A stretch of DNA of 64,000 nt. Origin: Oenanthe sinensis. Taxonomy: Eukaryota > Streptophyta > Magnoliopsida > Apiales > Apiaceae. The position numbers and the translations under genes are program-made. Below the pieces are notes generated by a model that was not told the origin of the DNA, searched no databases, and saw only the letters and a list, made by a program, of their open reading frames with translations. Positions 1-12,800 of the stretch are shown piece after piece. The DNA is taken from assembly GCA_028671895.1 (NCBI GenBank), contig CM053813.1, positions 9,114,001-9,178,000 of the forward strand. Reading direction: 5' to 3'. The first letter of the stretch is position 1, and each line of letters opens with the position of its first letter.

Positions 1-299
1 CAAAGGTAATAGTTTGGACATTCCCACTAAGCTTCAGCTAGACTCTTCTTCAGCTTGTCGTCCAGAAAAGAATCTCTTCAACATTTCAGAGCTGGAAAAT
101 TCAGTAACAGGATTCAAGCATAGTAGCAAGGTTAGTGTTTGGTCTATGGTTTCCTCACTTCTACTACGTTCTGTTGGAATTTACACTTCCAAGCGTAAGT
201 GTTCCACTCATTTCTCTCCCTATTTCTCTCACTCAAGTGTATCACTCCCTCACTTCACTCAAGTGTTTCTCTCCCTTACTTGCACTCATTCCATTTATA

Positions 300-1395
300 G
301 CAATTTGTACCTGCAAGTAAATCCATGCTAGTCTCACCAAGATATTATGGATCGTTGACTGTAGCATGTTATCGATCACTAAAGATCTAGGTTCTGAGAT
401 GGAATCTCATACAGGGTTTCAGTTAGGCCGTCACCCAACTCACCATGAGCAAATCCATGCACACGTGGCTCGTCGTCGGGGAATAACCCTTCTGAAATTG
501 GAATCTCCTCCATTCCAGGAGTGACTGAAATCCCAACACCCTGATCCTCAAAAGACTCATCAAATTGGTAAACCAACTGAATCATAGTCTACGAGTTGTT
601 ACTCAGCTACTTTCAGCATCAACAATCTCCCCATATGCAAATCCATGCACTGGATCGTTGAATGTGGTATGCGTACTAGCAGCTATCTAAGCATCAACCG
701 ACTCCCCATATGCAAATCCATGCACTGGATCGTTGACGGTGATATGCCTTTAAGTTTTGAGCGATCCATGTATTCCAGAATTTGAATTCCTAGGAGAGTA
801 GACGTGTACAAACATCTCTCTCAATCACCTGTGAAGATGAATTAACTCACTATTTTCAGTCATGGAAAACTGTTAGTGATTGCCTATCAACATCAACAGA
901 TTGCTCTGCGGATGTGAAATCCCGTTAGGGAACTAGGACTGTTCCTCCTAGGAAGGTTGACAAGGATTCTAATATATGGCAAGAAATCCAAGTTTCCCTC
1001 AAACGCCTGTGAAGGTGGCTCAACAACTTCATTCACCATGAATGGTAAACAAAGAAGTTTAGGGGTTTTACCTATACCTCACAATGTGCACTTCTTGCAA
1101 TGTGTCCTCACAATTGTAAGTCCCAAGAGAGGCTAGAGAACTGTTAGGTCCTATAACATCCCTTAGAAACAAAAACTTTAGGATTACCATCAGCGTGAAT
1201 GCTTTTGGTGTGCTTGACTCATTACAAGGTGCTCTGGCTGACGAGCGAATTTTCAATGAAATCACCCTGTTGAGAGAGTTCATTCAGAAACGGTTGAATT
1301 GCCTTTTCAGCTCTGCATCCTTTTGAGAGAATACAGATGAGCTACAGATACCTCAATTTGTATACTTCTTTTCTTCTCTGGAGGTAGAGCTGTGG
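300..1395 (-). pseudogene. Remnant of the extra 3' ORF of element F
   Basis: On the minus strand, 1395-1180 matches plus-strand 20605-20740 of element A almost word for word (CTCATCTGTATTCTCTC, ACTCTCTCAACAG, CGTCAGCCA), and 1020-960 matches A near 21430 (CCTTCACAGGCGT, GAAACTTGGAT). In A, and in the minus-strand copy at 62.8-64.0 kb, this segment belongs to the extra ORF between pol and the 3' LTR. The reading frame here is broken by several stops. A short open piece at 379-585 encodes an acidic tail containing VHGFAHGE, one member of a degenerate repeat family in the same segment. The function is not recognised. That this is a remnant of the same ORF is inferred from nucleotide similarity. 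Confidence 0.5.
313..737 (-). repeat. Degenerate VHGFAYGE-coding repeat, about four copies
   Basis: Two close copies at 701-737 and 627-663 read NDPVHGFAYGE followed by (S/I)VVDA-like residues on the minus strand. A third at about 442-480 reads RVHGFAHGE, and a fourth, more damaged, lies at 313-356. Copies are separated by roughly 75-190 bases. The preserved peptide sense on one strand suggests the repeat expanded while the region was coding. Confidence 0.6.
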
Positions 1396-4300
1396 GTGCA
1401 CTTCCGACTTCATCCTTATTTGCTGCATCAAGTGCAGTTTCTCCCTTAACAACCGCTAATCTACATAAATTCCTTATATCACCAAGGGTTGAAAGTTTGA
1501 ATTAGAATGATAGTGTTTGGTACTAAGGCCTTGGTTAGAAATTGATGGATTATTCAACTTCTTGACCTTCCCCTATAGCCACTAAGGCCAAGCCATTACA
1601 GCTAAATAGATAGAGTTGATCAGAGCTATATAAAATTTGGTAGAGTATGATTAAACTTATTCTCTATTCCTTCTCATAAATATAGCATCGGAGCAATGTG
1701 TCATCAAGAAACAATGCACCAGAGCTAAAATGTGGGAATTAATAAAGAATAGGTAAAAGAATATTAAGCCAAATTTCATAAACTCACAATTTTGAAAAAA
1801 AAGTTTAACAGATTAACAAAAGTGTTCTTTTGAATTTCTCTTAGACAAATATCCAATTGAAATTCAACTCCTTTAACAAAAACATTTTGATTAATAACTC
1901 AAATCTATTTCATCTTGCTCACTGTATGTTTTCAGAAATTGTTTTGCAATTCATTCTTATCGGATATTATCTCCGACTTAAATAAAAAAAAATCGAATGA
2001 ATGCTTTAGTCATACAGTCCAAGGCACTAATCCCAAAGCAAACAACCATTGTTTTAATACTACAGGTCAATGTGAAACAGACATTAACAAGAGTTTTGAA
2101 AAACGTTTTACCAATGGTTGATACTTTAAGATCAAAACAATTTACTCAAATAAAATAACCTGATACCATGCAACTTAAGTTACAAGTTATCAAGTAACTT
2201 TATTTAAATAAATCGTGGAGAGAAAACAGTTTTCATTAAAAAAAAATTTAGAGAGAGAGAGAGGATATATGATTTTGAAATAGAAAGATAATCCTCAAGA
2301 AATGTTCTCTTTCAAAGAAAACTTTTAGTGGCTTTTCATTCTCTGGCAAATGAATGCATGTTTAGATAAAACATTTTTCACAAGAAATAGACAAGAAATT
2401 TCTTTATGCATTCAAGTTCTAAAGAATGAAAAACATATGTTAATACTAATGAATTATCAAAGATATGAGTGACAATACATTCAAAAGTATTAACATCATT
2501 CAATCATTTTGTAATAAAATGCATCTTACTACAAAACAATCAAGCACATATGATACTTACATTATGCTAGACAATTACCATTTGTCGCTTGAAACAAACA
2601 CATATTGCATATATAGATCATGGTAATTCTAAAGCATAAAACATAAGCATCCGTTAAACACTGAACATACATTGACCGAATGACAGCATTTAACTTCTTA
2701 CACTACATCTCAACAATTATCACATAAGCATATTGAAAATACTCGTGACAATCAGAATGTATGTAAGCTCGAGGTACTAGTTGCATCAGAGATCAAATAC
2801 CTTTAAATATTAATGCTAAAATTTATGATCTTTGACAACCCCTCGCGATGTAGTAAATTACTTTCAATATCAGTGTTTTTGAAATAATCTTTTTGTCACT
2901 TAGTGCAGAAATTCTAAGTGACATCACTAATATCAAAAGAATGACAACTAATATTAATGGATTTTGCAAAAGACAAGGATTACATCACTTAAACTACATA
3001 TTAAGTGGCTCCATTAATATTAGCATTAAACAATTAGAAGTAAATAAAATTACAACTAATTAATATATACAAATACTTATGCTGAAACATTTGATACATA
3101 TAGCATGAATAACATATGACAGCACAAAGTACGAGATCCTGGATATAACTTGACTGTACAAAGAGATGCTACAATGTTAGGTCCCTAGGTCATGTTAGGT
3201 CCCGGAAGGTCCTAATTAATCTCATAGAGGTAATATTGGATCCCGGGTGATCACAAGCCAAACATTAACTAGTTCCTAAAGATAGTAGACATCTAAATAG
3301 CATGAACACTCTCTATAAACATTATGTTTAAATAAATTAATATTAGACTAGAGTGACATACCTTAGTCAATAGAGCTTTTACTGGTGTATGATCGTTGAA
3401 TGAACAATTACTCCTCTTTGCCCTAGAGATCGAACGTTTACTCCTTTCGAGATTGAACGTTTACTCCTTTTGGACAGGAATAACTTTTCAGCTACCAGTT
3501 AACATTGTTCCTCGAAACAATACCACGCTCATCCAGATGGAAACTGCATTACCTTCAACACCCAAATATTTCCTTGTAGATATTGGTCTTGGCAGCAGCT
3601 TCACTAAACTCAGCACTCTAGAAACCAGTAGTCTTGACACTAGCAGAGTAGAACCTTAAAAAAAACTCTGAACTACCTTTCAGCTTCTGTATCAATACCA
3701 AGTCTTCATGTGGATTGATTCCTTGCGCTAAGTGTATCTACCTCTGGTTTAATTGAGTTAGTTCCTTGATTCAAACCCTACTCAATCTTGATTAGTTAGT
3801 GCATCTTCAGTCTTCATTGAATTCACTCAGAAAAACCAATGAAATACACTTATACATGCACGACCAATCACTACTCTACTACCCAGATTCATCAAGAACT
3901 GACTCTAGGAAATGTTGTTACACAAAACCCTTTGTCATGACAGATGTGTCCTTAATGTTTCCTTAGATTTTCAGTGGGTAGAGTAGTCTTCTTCAAATAT
4001 GATTGAGATCATCTTGCATTATTTTTAAATTGACAATTTCCTTTCTAATATGCAATCACTCAATCTGGATCACTCAGTGCTCCTAAGAATCTCAACTCTT
4101 ACTCAATGAGCACTGCTAGCCTTTGAACATCAAACACGACTAGTTGATCCAACTTACTGATGCTCCCCCTGTGATGCTGCTTGCAGCTTTTCTTCATCTG
4201 GTATCATCTGATCTTGAGCCCTAAACAGGATGTCAACCTTTAGAAATTCAAAGCTAAAATCAAACGAATGATAGGGAGCTTGATGATGTTGTTCACTGCA

Positions 4301-6005
4301 TCTAGATCATCTTAAATCAATCACAGACTCTGTGTAAGCTCTTAACTCCAAATAAGATAGCCTTCCATCACACTATGTGACTTCAGGCATGATTAATCTT
4401 ACTTGATGTCTTCTCTTTACATTTGCTGATTAGACTTGCTGTGTCAACTGATTCAGCCGTAGTGAATAGGAAACCTTAAGTCTATCCATTATCCTTGTAA
4501 TTTCACTCAAGGTCTGGATTTCCCTATTAACTCCTCCATTTGGTCATGAAGTCCGAAAACTGAACTTTACTCTAGAATACTCCTTTCAGTGCAGACATAA
4601 CATAGAATTTCATTCGTCAACGAATTCCATTACCTGCCCTCAAAGTGTTCTTACAGCAATCTGCCTAATCCTTTGAATGTGATTAATCACTGAGATGCTT
4701 CATCTATCGAATGCATGAACAAACACCAAAACTAAACAGGGTAGCCTTTGACTTGACTTCCCTTCAACTAACATACTTCACTAATGTCCTTCTTAAAAGA
4801 ATTTCATTAGAAGTAGTCCTTTCTCACCAACTTCATCTTTACCGTCGAATCCGTTATCTTGATAAACCAAGTATTAGTTGATAAACCAAGTGTGAGAGCA
4901 TCATTTGTTGTTGCAGCTAACTCCATTCTGATAAACTTCAACGAATAGTTGACTTCATCATAAGCATTAAATTTCGTGTCAGCAATAACCTCACTTCCAG
5001 TAGAGTGAGCTTCTATTTCTCTTGACCCCGATCAATATTGTTCATCCTCGAACTGATATTAGGAAACCCTTCGCAAAGAATCCCCTATGTCTTCCTTAAT
5101 ATTGTGCTTCAGATCATTCAAGAGAAATAGGTAACCTTGCTTAACCATTTGAATACCAAAGCAAAAGTAGTTACATGCCTCGAACATGAAAATGTCAGAG
5201 ATATATAACTTCTACATGTTGAAAGATACTCTGCATTCACAAATGATTAAGACACATGGTCCTCAATTTGATTGAGTCCAAGGGTTAGAGATATTTCTAA
5301 ACATAGTTAACAACAAAGCATTCAAGTTCAACATGCTCATTCTTATCTGACTGATCACTCCTCATCTATATCAGCCTCAACAAGTAGTCTTGGCTATGAG
5401 CTCAGTGATCCCAACCTAACTTAAGGTGGACTAGCAGTCTATAAGAATCATGTCGTACATATATGTAGTCATAGAAGAATCAATCACTCAGATTCCTAAT
5501 TTTTCTAATTCACCTTTGTTGTTCACTTTAACATTATACTATCTCTAATTACCTGAGTCAGTTTAAATTTAAAATTTTAATTCATGGTTTATTATACTGA
5601 CCCCTAGGCAATTCCCAAATTAGAAACAAACTCATCTTAACAAGCACATGATCAAATATAACATTTAATACAACCATGCGAGTATAAACAGATTATAGAC
5701 AATGTAAACATCAAGGCACTTGGCATGTAGCAAATACTCTTTCCGGTAAATGTACCCCTACAAATACCTAAGACTCTATATGCTAACATGATCAATTTTC
5801 GTAAAGCAAGCATTAAATCACACAAGATCTAATCATGAAGTCAAATACTGATAAACAAGCAACACTAACAAACTAGCATAAGTTATCTAATTTATATAGA
5901 AATCAAGGTGAGACATGCATTACATCAAACTTATAATATAATGCAGTTCAGCACTTAATACTCTATAATTGAATCAAACAAGTATAAACTAGTTAGAAAG
6001 TATAC
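1396..6005. other. Unassigned internal sequence of element F
   Basis: No open frame here has recognisable similarity. The stretch is AT-rich around 1600-3350, with a short AG run near 2243-2263 and moderately AT-rich elsewhere. A few minus-strand stretches end at splice-donor-like AG|GTATAG (near 1070) and AG|GTATGT (near 3359), but no exon chain can be built. The short plus-strand open frame at 3396-3659 contains a local duplication (GTTTACTCCTTT) and no known motif. I leave the region as decayed element sequence. Confidence 0.4.
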
Positions 6006-6200
6006 CTGTGCGATGCTTAACATTCCATCTCGAGTGATAATCAATTGATCCAAATCAATTTCCATTCCACTGACACTCATGGAAGTATCCTTGCATTTGA
6101 CCTCAATAACCAATGATGTTCCTGCTTCAACCCAAACTGATACCTGATTGTTCTGCTTAAAGACCCCGACATAGAATGTCTCATGTTCTGCTTGAAAAGA
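6006..6200 (-). other. Open segment of unknown identity, exon-like boundary
   Basis: On the minus strand a frame stays open for about 65 codons and reads like real protein, containing FYVGVFKQNN, VWVEAGTSLVIEV and LIITRDGMLSIAQ. The last residues are followed by CAG|GTATAC, a possible splice donor, although the frame also continues 16 codons past it to a stop. Upstream it is closed by a TGA, and an overlapping frame also looks coding there, suggesting a frameshift near 6200. I do not recognise the family. It could belong to element F or to a host gene fragment caught in it. Confidence 0.3.
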
Positions 6201-7360
6201 TCATTCTTCTTTGAATGTGTAGCAATAACCCCTTGATTATCATATGTCAGTGATAATCAAACCTTGTGTATTTCTGCCACTGATGTCCTTTAACCAAATC
6301 TTCAATTGTTGTTTTGGTTCTTTGACCGATAAACTGAATTCCTTTTCAAAATCCCAAATTCTTCATATATTGATTCGAAAACCACTGATCGAAGACTCTT
6401 CCCTAAAAGAACTAATCCCCTTTCAATAACCAAATGATCCACTGAGTAGACCGATGTAGAAATACATCTCCAATGGTAAGATCAGGTCTCAACTCCATTA
6501 GAATGTTCTTCAGTCAGTTCGTTTGTCCTCAACGAACGAAGAATCAACTCTTGTTGTTTCGTTTAATGAAACATTTTGTTCAAACAGAAGTATTTAATTT
6601 TTTTTAGGAATTTAAATAATCAAAATATATTGAAAATGCATTTTTGATAAATAATAATAAATTTTTCAATTTCAAATTATAAATAAAATAAAATTCGAAA
6701 AGAAAGTTTTGATATAGAGATAACAAAATTTTCAAGGTATATTAAATAATCCCGAAAAAGAAATTATTTCAAATCAAAATTAATTTCCAAAGAATTTTAT
6801 AGAATTTATAATCCAAAACAGTTTCAATTATAATTAAAATAAAACAGATTGAAAATATAAGTTTGATATAAAAATAATAAATTTTCAAGTCATCTTAGAT
6901 ATTCTTGAAAATAAATTATTTCAACCAAAATGATTTTCCAAAAAGTTTTATGACATTTATAATTAAAACTTCTATAAAAAATAAATTATTAAACCTCAAA
7001 AATAATTCTCAAAATACTTTTAAGAATGTTAAACTCAAAAGAAATTAAATTGGATTTTAAGATTAATTTTAGTTTTTAAATTAATAAAATTCTTAACTAA
7101 GAATATTAAAAATATAAAATATTTGACTCTAAAATTTAAAAGAAAATAAAATATTTTCCAAGATGTAAAATAAACTTGAAAAATAAATTATTTAAATTTA
7201 AAAATTATTTTCAAAATATTTTATATAATTAAATTCAAATTTAATTATTAAATTAATTATTAAACTAAAAACAATTTGAGAGAAAAACAATTTTTGTTTT
7301 AAATAAAAGTTAAACTATGTAGCCATGTGTCATGTTGAAACAGCCTTCTAAGAAAAAAAA
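6201..7360 (-). other. AT-rich leader of element F
   Basis: This stretch lies between the tandem array and the first coding-like material on the minus strand. From 6590 to 7320 it is very AT-rich, built from imperfect repeats of AAATTATTT/ATTTTCAA words, much like the AT-rich leaders of elements A (15060-15214) and D (28520-28786). No gene is visible apart from a short minus-strand open piece beginning near 6533 that is soon closed by stops. Confidence 0.45.
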
Positions 7361-8280
7361 TTCTACATAGAAATGTTCTACATAGACTCTATCTAGAACA
7401 TCAAGTAGAAATTCTACATAGAAATGTTCTACTTAGGCTCTATCTAGAACATTAAGTAGAACTTCTAACTTAGAAAATATTTCTAACTCCAGAATTTCTA
7501 CTTAGGTTCTATCTAGAACATTAAATAGAATTTCTACATAGAAATGTTCTACTTAGGCTCTATGTAGAACATTAAGTAGAACTTCTGACTTAGAAAATAT
7601 TTCTAACTCCAGAATTTCTACTTAGGTTCTATCTAGAACATTAAGTAGAATTTCTACATAGAAATGTTCTACTTAGGCTCTATGTAGAACATTAAGTAGA
7701 ACTTCTGACTTAGAAAATATTTCTAACTCCAGAATTTCTACTTAGGTTCTATCTAGAACATTAAGTAGAATTTCTACATAGAAATGTTCTACTTAGGCTC
7801 TATGTAGAACATTAAGTAGAGCTTCTGACTTAGAAAATATTTCTAACTCCAGAATTTCTACTTAGGTTCTATCTAGAACATTAAGTAGAATTTCTACATA
7901 GAAATGTTCTACTTAGGCTCTATGTAGAACATTAAGTAGAACTTCTGACTTAGAAAATATTTCTAACTCCAGAATTTCTATTTAGGTTCTATCTAGAACA
8001 TTAAGTAGAATTTCTACATAGAAATGTTCTACTTAGGCTCTATGTAGAACATTAAGTAGAACTTCTGACTTAGAAAATATTTCTAACTCCAGAATTTCTA
8101 CTTAGGTTCTATCTAGAACATTAAGTAGAATATTCGAGATAATGTTCGAGTTAGACACTATCTCGAACATCAAGTCGAATTTCTACATAGAAATGTTCTA
8201 CTTGGCTATCTCGAACATCTAAGTAGAATTTCTACATAAAAATGTTCTACTTGGCTATCTAGAACATTTTGTACTTAGAA
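7361..8280. repeat. 120-bp tandem array rich in short palindromes
   Basis: From 7381 to 8130 the sequence repeats every 120 bases for about 6.25 units, with very few differences among the middle units. The flanks (7361-7380 and 8131-8280) hold degenerate half units. Each unit contains several short inverted repeats, such as GTTCTATCTAGAAC and ATTTCTACATAGAAAT. The array lies between the primer-binding site and the coding part of element F, in its untranslated leader. 120 is a multiple of three, but no frame across it is open. Confidence 0.9.
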
Positions 8281-8386
8281 AAATTCCGGGCTTCAAAAAA
8301 AATTCTGGATGCCCAGTGAACCAATTGTACCCTCTTTAATCTCAAAAATAAAAATAGATCCAATCGATTTGTATGTCAATCGAGTA

Positions 8387-8398
8387 GCTCTGATACCA
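8387..8398 (-). other. Primer-binding site of element F
   Basis: The minus strand reads TGGTATCAGAGC, complementary to the 3' end of plant initiator methionine tRNA, two bases inside the LTR end at 8401. Confidence 0.9.
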
Positions 8399-8400
8399 AT

Positions 8401-9828
8401 TGTTAGGTCTTGGAGATCGTAGAGGGGGGGGGGGTGAATACGATTCCCAAATAAAAATCTGACTTTTATTTATTTTTGGGACAACATAAAAATTACTTTG
8501 GTTCAAACCCAGGTACTGTTCATCATCTTCTTCAACCTCAAGAACACCATTAAAATAACCAAGATAATGAACGGTAAATCATCCAAAACACACAACACAA
8601 CAAGATCCAAGAATATAACTTTATATTCATTGAAGTGGGGTAGATGCTACAACAAGTTCAAGAACAAAAGCTCAAGAACACAACAAAGAAGTGATTTTTG
8701 TCTCCTCTAAAACTATTACATTTTGTAGATCTAGGAGACAAAAATCAGCCCTATCTTCTATACAAGATTTAGCAAGTGTTTACAATAGAACGATAGAGGA
8801 GTGGTATGATAAAGAAAATCATGGCCCCAAAATATTAAAGTATTAGTTCGGCCATGGGGAGAGAATAATTTTTCTCTCTCTCCCCTTTTCTTCTCCTGCA
8901 CCCACACTTTCTTGCAAGAGGAGACTTGGGTTTCTTTTCTTTTTATTGAAAAAGGTGTTGCTTTTTGGTTTTTGCTATTTCCTTTTGCTTTTCCACCTTT
9001 TACTCTTGTCCACTCAAATCTCATCTTCAAAGTCATGTGCCAAGTATGCCTTTGGAAATATTTAATGTAAAAGTAATATTTAAATAAATATATATAATAT
9101 AAATAAAGAATGTCTTTATTTATAAAATATATAAATAATTAAATAAATACTTTATTTAATTAAATTAAATATTTCCATTCCACTCTTCAATTTGTGTAGA
9201 CTTCCTTATCCAAATACTTGGCCCCGTATACGTGACTCCACCACGTCCAAGTATTTGGCCTTCTAATCTGTGAAGCTTTAGTAAGATCCAATCAGGTTGT
9301 GCCATCTGTCCCTTATCCATTAGGCTGACATTTCTCCACCACTGATTTACCACCTTTGTTGATCCTCCACATGACTCAAGAAAACCAACAACTTTAGAAT
9401 GATTAAAACCATATTAACCGACGAGAGCTTGCCTCCAATGTCCTGACACTTGATGCAACGGTCTGGTTCATAAGTGACTAGTCTTGATAGGGGCTCTTGA
9501 TTCCGAACATGATTCCACATTCTTCTTTGCAAACCTTACTTGTTGCTTCGATTATAATGCACTAAAATCGTCATAGACTAAGACAATCTTCTGTAGCTTC
9601 CACATCCTTGAATAGATGTCAACATCTTTTATTCTCCACTGAGGCCTGAACATGTTAATGAACTTCTTCCAGTGGGCTTCAAGTCTGTAGATGATCCTTT
9701 GATACTTTGTCTTAATTGAACTCTGTGATCCAAGATTTCTGTGCACCTGCATATTATTACATGTCATGTTCTATTGTTGAGTTATCATCAACCATTACAT
9801 AGAGATTACATTTAGCATTTTTAGTACA
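8401..9828 (-). repeat. 5' LTR of element F
   Basis: On the minus strand the LTR ends in GACCTAACA at 8401 and is followed by the primer site. It has a run of about ten C near that end (8424-8434). The far edge is placed near 9828 by homology: the first ~45 bases, then ATAACTCAAC, then AATATGCAG and the core block at 9640-9672 follow the same order as the starts of the B and D LTRs. The exact first base is uncertain (9817, 9828 and 9830 all give TG). Short minus-strand open frames inside it (8758-9036, 9165-9353, 9347-9532, 9552-9767) are not credible genes. Confidence 0.65.
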
Positions 9829-9876
9829 CATGAAAGTGCAGTGAGTTACTTCCCTTCACTCCTATCTCCCCTTTCA

Positions 9877-12800
9877 CTAATGAATCAGCAAATGAAAATT
9901 CAGAAGAACAAACATCTCAAAAGGAGAATGAAGATGAAACATTAATTGATTCAGGAAGCAAAGAAGCATCTGAGAGTGAACCAGGCACGGAAAAAGAAGC
10001 TGAAAGTATGGAAGAAGCTGGTTCTGAACATGAGCAAGAACCAATTCCTGAAGAAGAAGAAAGGAATAACCCTTAAAATCCAACAGAGGAGGACAATTTT
10101 GAGAACATAGTGGAAGAAGATCAAACCACAGAGGTGTACATCCCTATCATTTCTTATGATCAAATGGATGAAGGTACCCTTATTGACTTTGACTTCTCTG
10201 CTTTTCTAACAGATCATTTTGTCACATTATCTCCTACTGAGCCTGAAAAGGAAATGCACACACAAGAGCCCTCAGTGGCCATAGAAGCTGGCAATGAACT
10301 TGGTCAAGACCAACCAGTTCTAACCACTGCCAGAGATCAACAAACACTCCCTCCATCTCCTAAAACAAGAAAGAGAACCATTGATGTAGATGATAAGGAG
10401 TCCCTACCAAATCAGGAAATTATTGAAACATCCCCTACAACTCTGCCCTCTCGAAAAAGACGTAAAATGAATTTCAAACCTAGGGCAACTGTGAGCCAGG
10501 AACCTGATTCTCCAATCTCTGAAACCCTTCTTTTCCTTCGCAATCTAAATTTTGAAATTGACAAAATCCTGAAAGGTAAGGGAACAGAAACAGAGATGGA
10601 AACATTTTCCGCTACTTCAGTAGCTAGTACTGTTTTGGTTAATCCAATTCAGAACCTGTCTTCATAGACAGAAGGGAGCATCACTGACTCTCACGAGCCA
10701 TTCATTACATTGTCAAATGTGGTGACCCCCCTGGACTTAGCATCTCCAGATCCTATTAAGGATGTTTTCCCTTCCCAAGTGGGTCAAGTGGAAAGGCAAT
10801 TCTCTCATAGAAGGGAAGAGGTCTCCATTCAAGGAGTAGCTGTGTCAACAGCATCACCACTTCAAGTGGAAGTGCCTTTATAGACAACGCGGGGCACCAC
10901 AGGCTCTAATTTGTCATTCACTACATTGCCTGAGGTGGTGACCCCCCTGGAGATTCAAATTCCAGCTCCTTCTCAGGAGGTCCTCCCCATCTTTACAGGT
11001 CAGGTGGAGGGACAACACACCCATAGAAGGGATGTGGGCTCTATTAATAGAGCATCTGCTTCTTCGGTAGTAGAACCTGTTCAGGGTGTCTCTAAGCAGG
11101 TAAGGCCTTCAATGGCTTCAGCTGGCATCACAAATTCTACAACTATGCCAATCATTACAAAATCAATAGTGGTGACCACACTGGGTCTCAAACCCCCAGT
11201 TCATGAAAAAGGAGTTCTCCCCACCCAAAGTGGTCCGGCGGAGAGGCAACCTACCCATAGAAGGGATAGGGATTTTAATGCAGGTATAAAAGATCGCATT
11301 GCTTTTATAGAATTGAGTGAAACACTTAACCTTGGTGATCTTATGTTCCCTGACCCTGATTTTCCGAGTGTGAGTGTTGAGGGTCGTACAAACACAGAAA
11401 CAGTGAGAAGTGAAACACCCACTACCCAAATAAACACCCCACACATTGTACACACTGCACATAGCCAAAGGATTCTAAATCTGGAGGCCCAGGTAACTGA
11501 AATTCACTATTCAATAAGAAAGATCTTGGAGGTGCAGGAGCAGTAGAGAACAGAAATGAAAGAAATCAAAGATTTGGTTAAACAACTGCTAGCTCAGAAA
11601 GTTCCTATTTCTACTCGATCAACTTCAACAACTCAAGTTACTCTAGTCAGAAGGGAGGATAACCCAACTGAGGGGGAGAGAATAGTACAAGAAAAAGAAG
11701 TTGGAGCTAAAATGATATTGGAGTATACAGCTCAGGGGGAGTTAGATATCTTCGATAGACCTGGAGCGAGAAAACTTGAAGAAGGAGAAATATTTGAACC
11801 CTATGTGCCGCTGGAGATTCCAACAGAGATTGAAATAGAAGAAACTACAAAAGCAGCTGGAATAGATGTTGAGGAGGAGTTTGCTGAAGAATATGCCTTT
11901 GATAATGACTGTCTTCTAGTTGGTGTAGATGAAGTTGTGACTCAAGGTATAGTTCAAGCTCAAGAACTGATGAAGAGAAAATGGAAGAGAGTATAACATG
12001 CGATAGAAAGAAGAAATAGAATTAAGGACATAGAAGCAAAAGTTGTCCCTGAGTGGGATGAAGCAAGGAATCTGCTCAAGAAGAAAGAGTTATCATTAAC
12101 TCAGAAGAAAGACATAGAAGTCCTTGATCTCTTCAGAACCATGAGGGAAAGATTTGAAGATGTTCATGAATTCTATGCAATGCTATCAGAAGAAATAACA
12201 AGCGTGTCGGTAAGTGCATTCAAACAAGGATGGAAAATGTTCTTAAACTCAAAATCACTGGGGTCAAAGATTTTGTCGACAAAGAGCTTTAAAAAGATGA
12301 ATATTGTAGAGTTGTATGTGCTGAAAAGGAAAGTCATCTTTGGAGGGCATAAAAAAAAGAGATACTGAGAGATCTGATTGAGAAGAAGATAGTTGAGATC
12401 GGTGTCGAAGCATTTGAGAAGCCTCCAGTGGTCAAATACTACAAAGCAACAACTGTCCATAATCTAACTTTGTCTGACAAATGTCTGGAATCAAGCCATG
12501 CAATGTTCATGCAATATGTAGAGGGGAAACTCAGAAGCAAGAAGAATAGAACAGAAGAAGATCTAAAGGCTGCTGAGTTGTCTATGCATTCAGACTGAAC
12601 AAAGCAATTAAAACATCAGGGAGATACCTAATGGAAACGACCAGATACTATCAAGAACCAGTGTTTGTAAGAAGAGAGGATGACACAGAAGTACTTGAAA
12701 CAATAAGAGATTCTGAACCTTGTATTCAGACGGAGCCAAATGGAACAAAACACTTCCTATTCAAGAAGAATGGACTGGATAAGAAGAAGAATCTATCAAA

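Larger units (their letters stand above)
1..9828 (-). mobile_element. Element F: Sirevirus-like copia relative, partial, minus strand
   Basis: The element is read on the minus strand: LTR at the right, a primer-binding site just inside it, a long leader with tandem repeats, and remnants of an extra 3' ORF near the left edge of the window. The 3' LTR would lie beyond position 1. I find no convincing Gag, integrase or reverse transcriptase between about 1400 and 6500, so this is either a strongly decayed element or a large derivative without gag-pol. Its membership of the A/B/D clade rests on the PBS, the shared LTR core block (9640-9672) and similarity of 1180-1395 (minus) to 20605-20740 of element A. 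The right edge lies against element B's extra ORF, which F apparently interrupted. Confidence 0.6.

Noticed and set aside
1068..1283. Minus-strand 71-codon frame as an independent gene
   Set aside because: It is a shifted reading of the extra ORF remnant; homology to element A is in a different frame.
1070..3360. Host gene with introns (GTATAG and GTATGT donor-like sites)
   Set aside because: No matching acceptors or exon chain can be built, and the left part is homologous to retrotransposon ORFs.
8758..9036. Minus-strand 92-codon frame as a gene
   Set aside because: It lies inside the F LTR, is Lys-rich and low-complexity, and its context is untranslated. It could be a chance frame.
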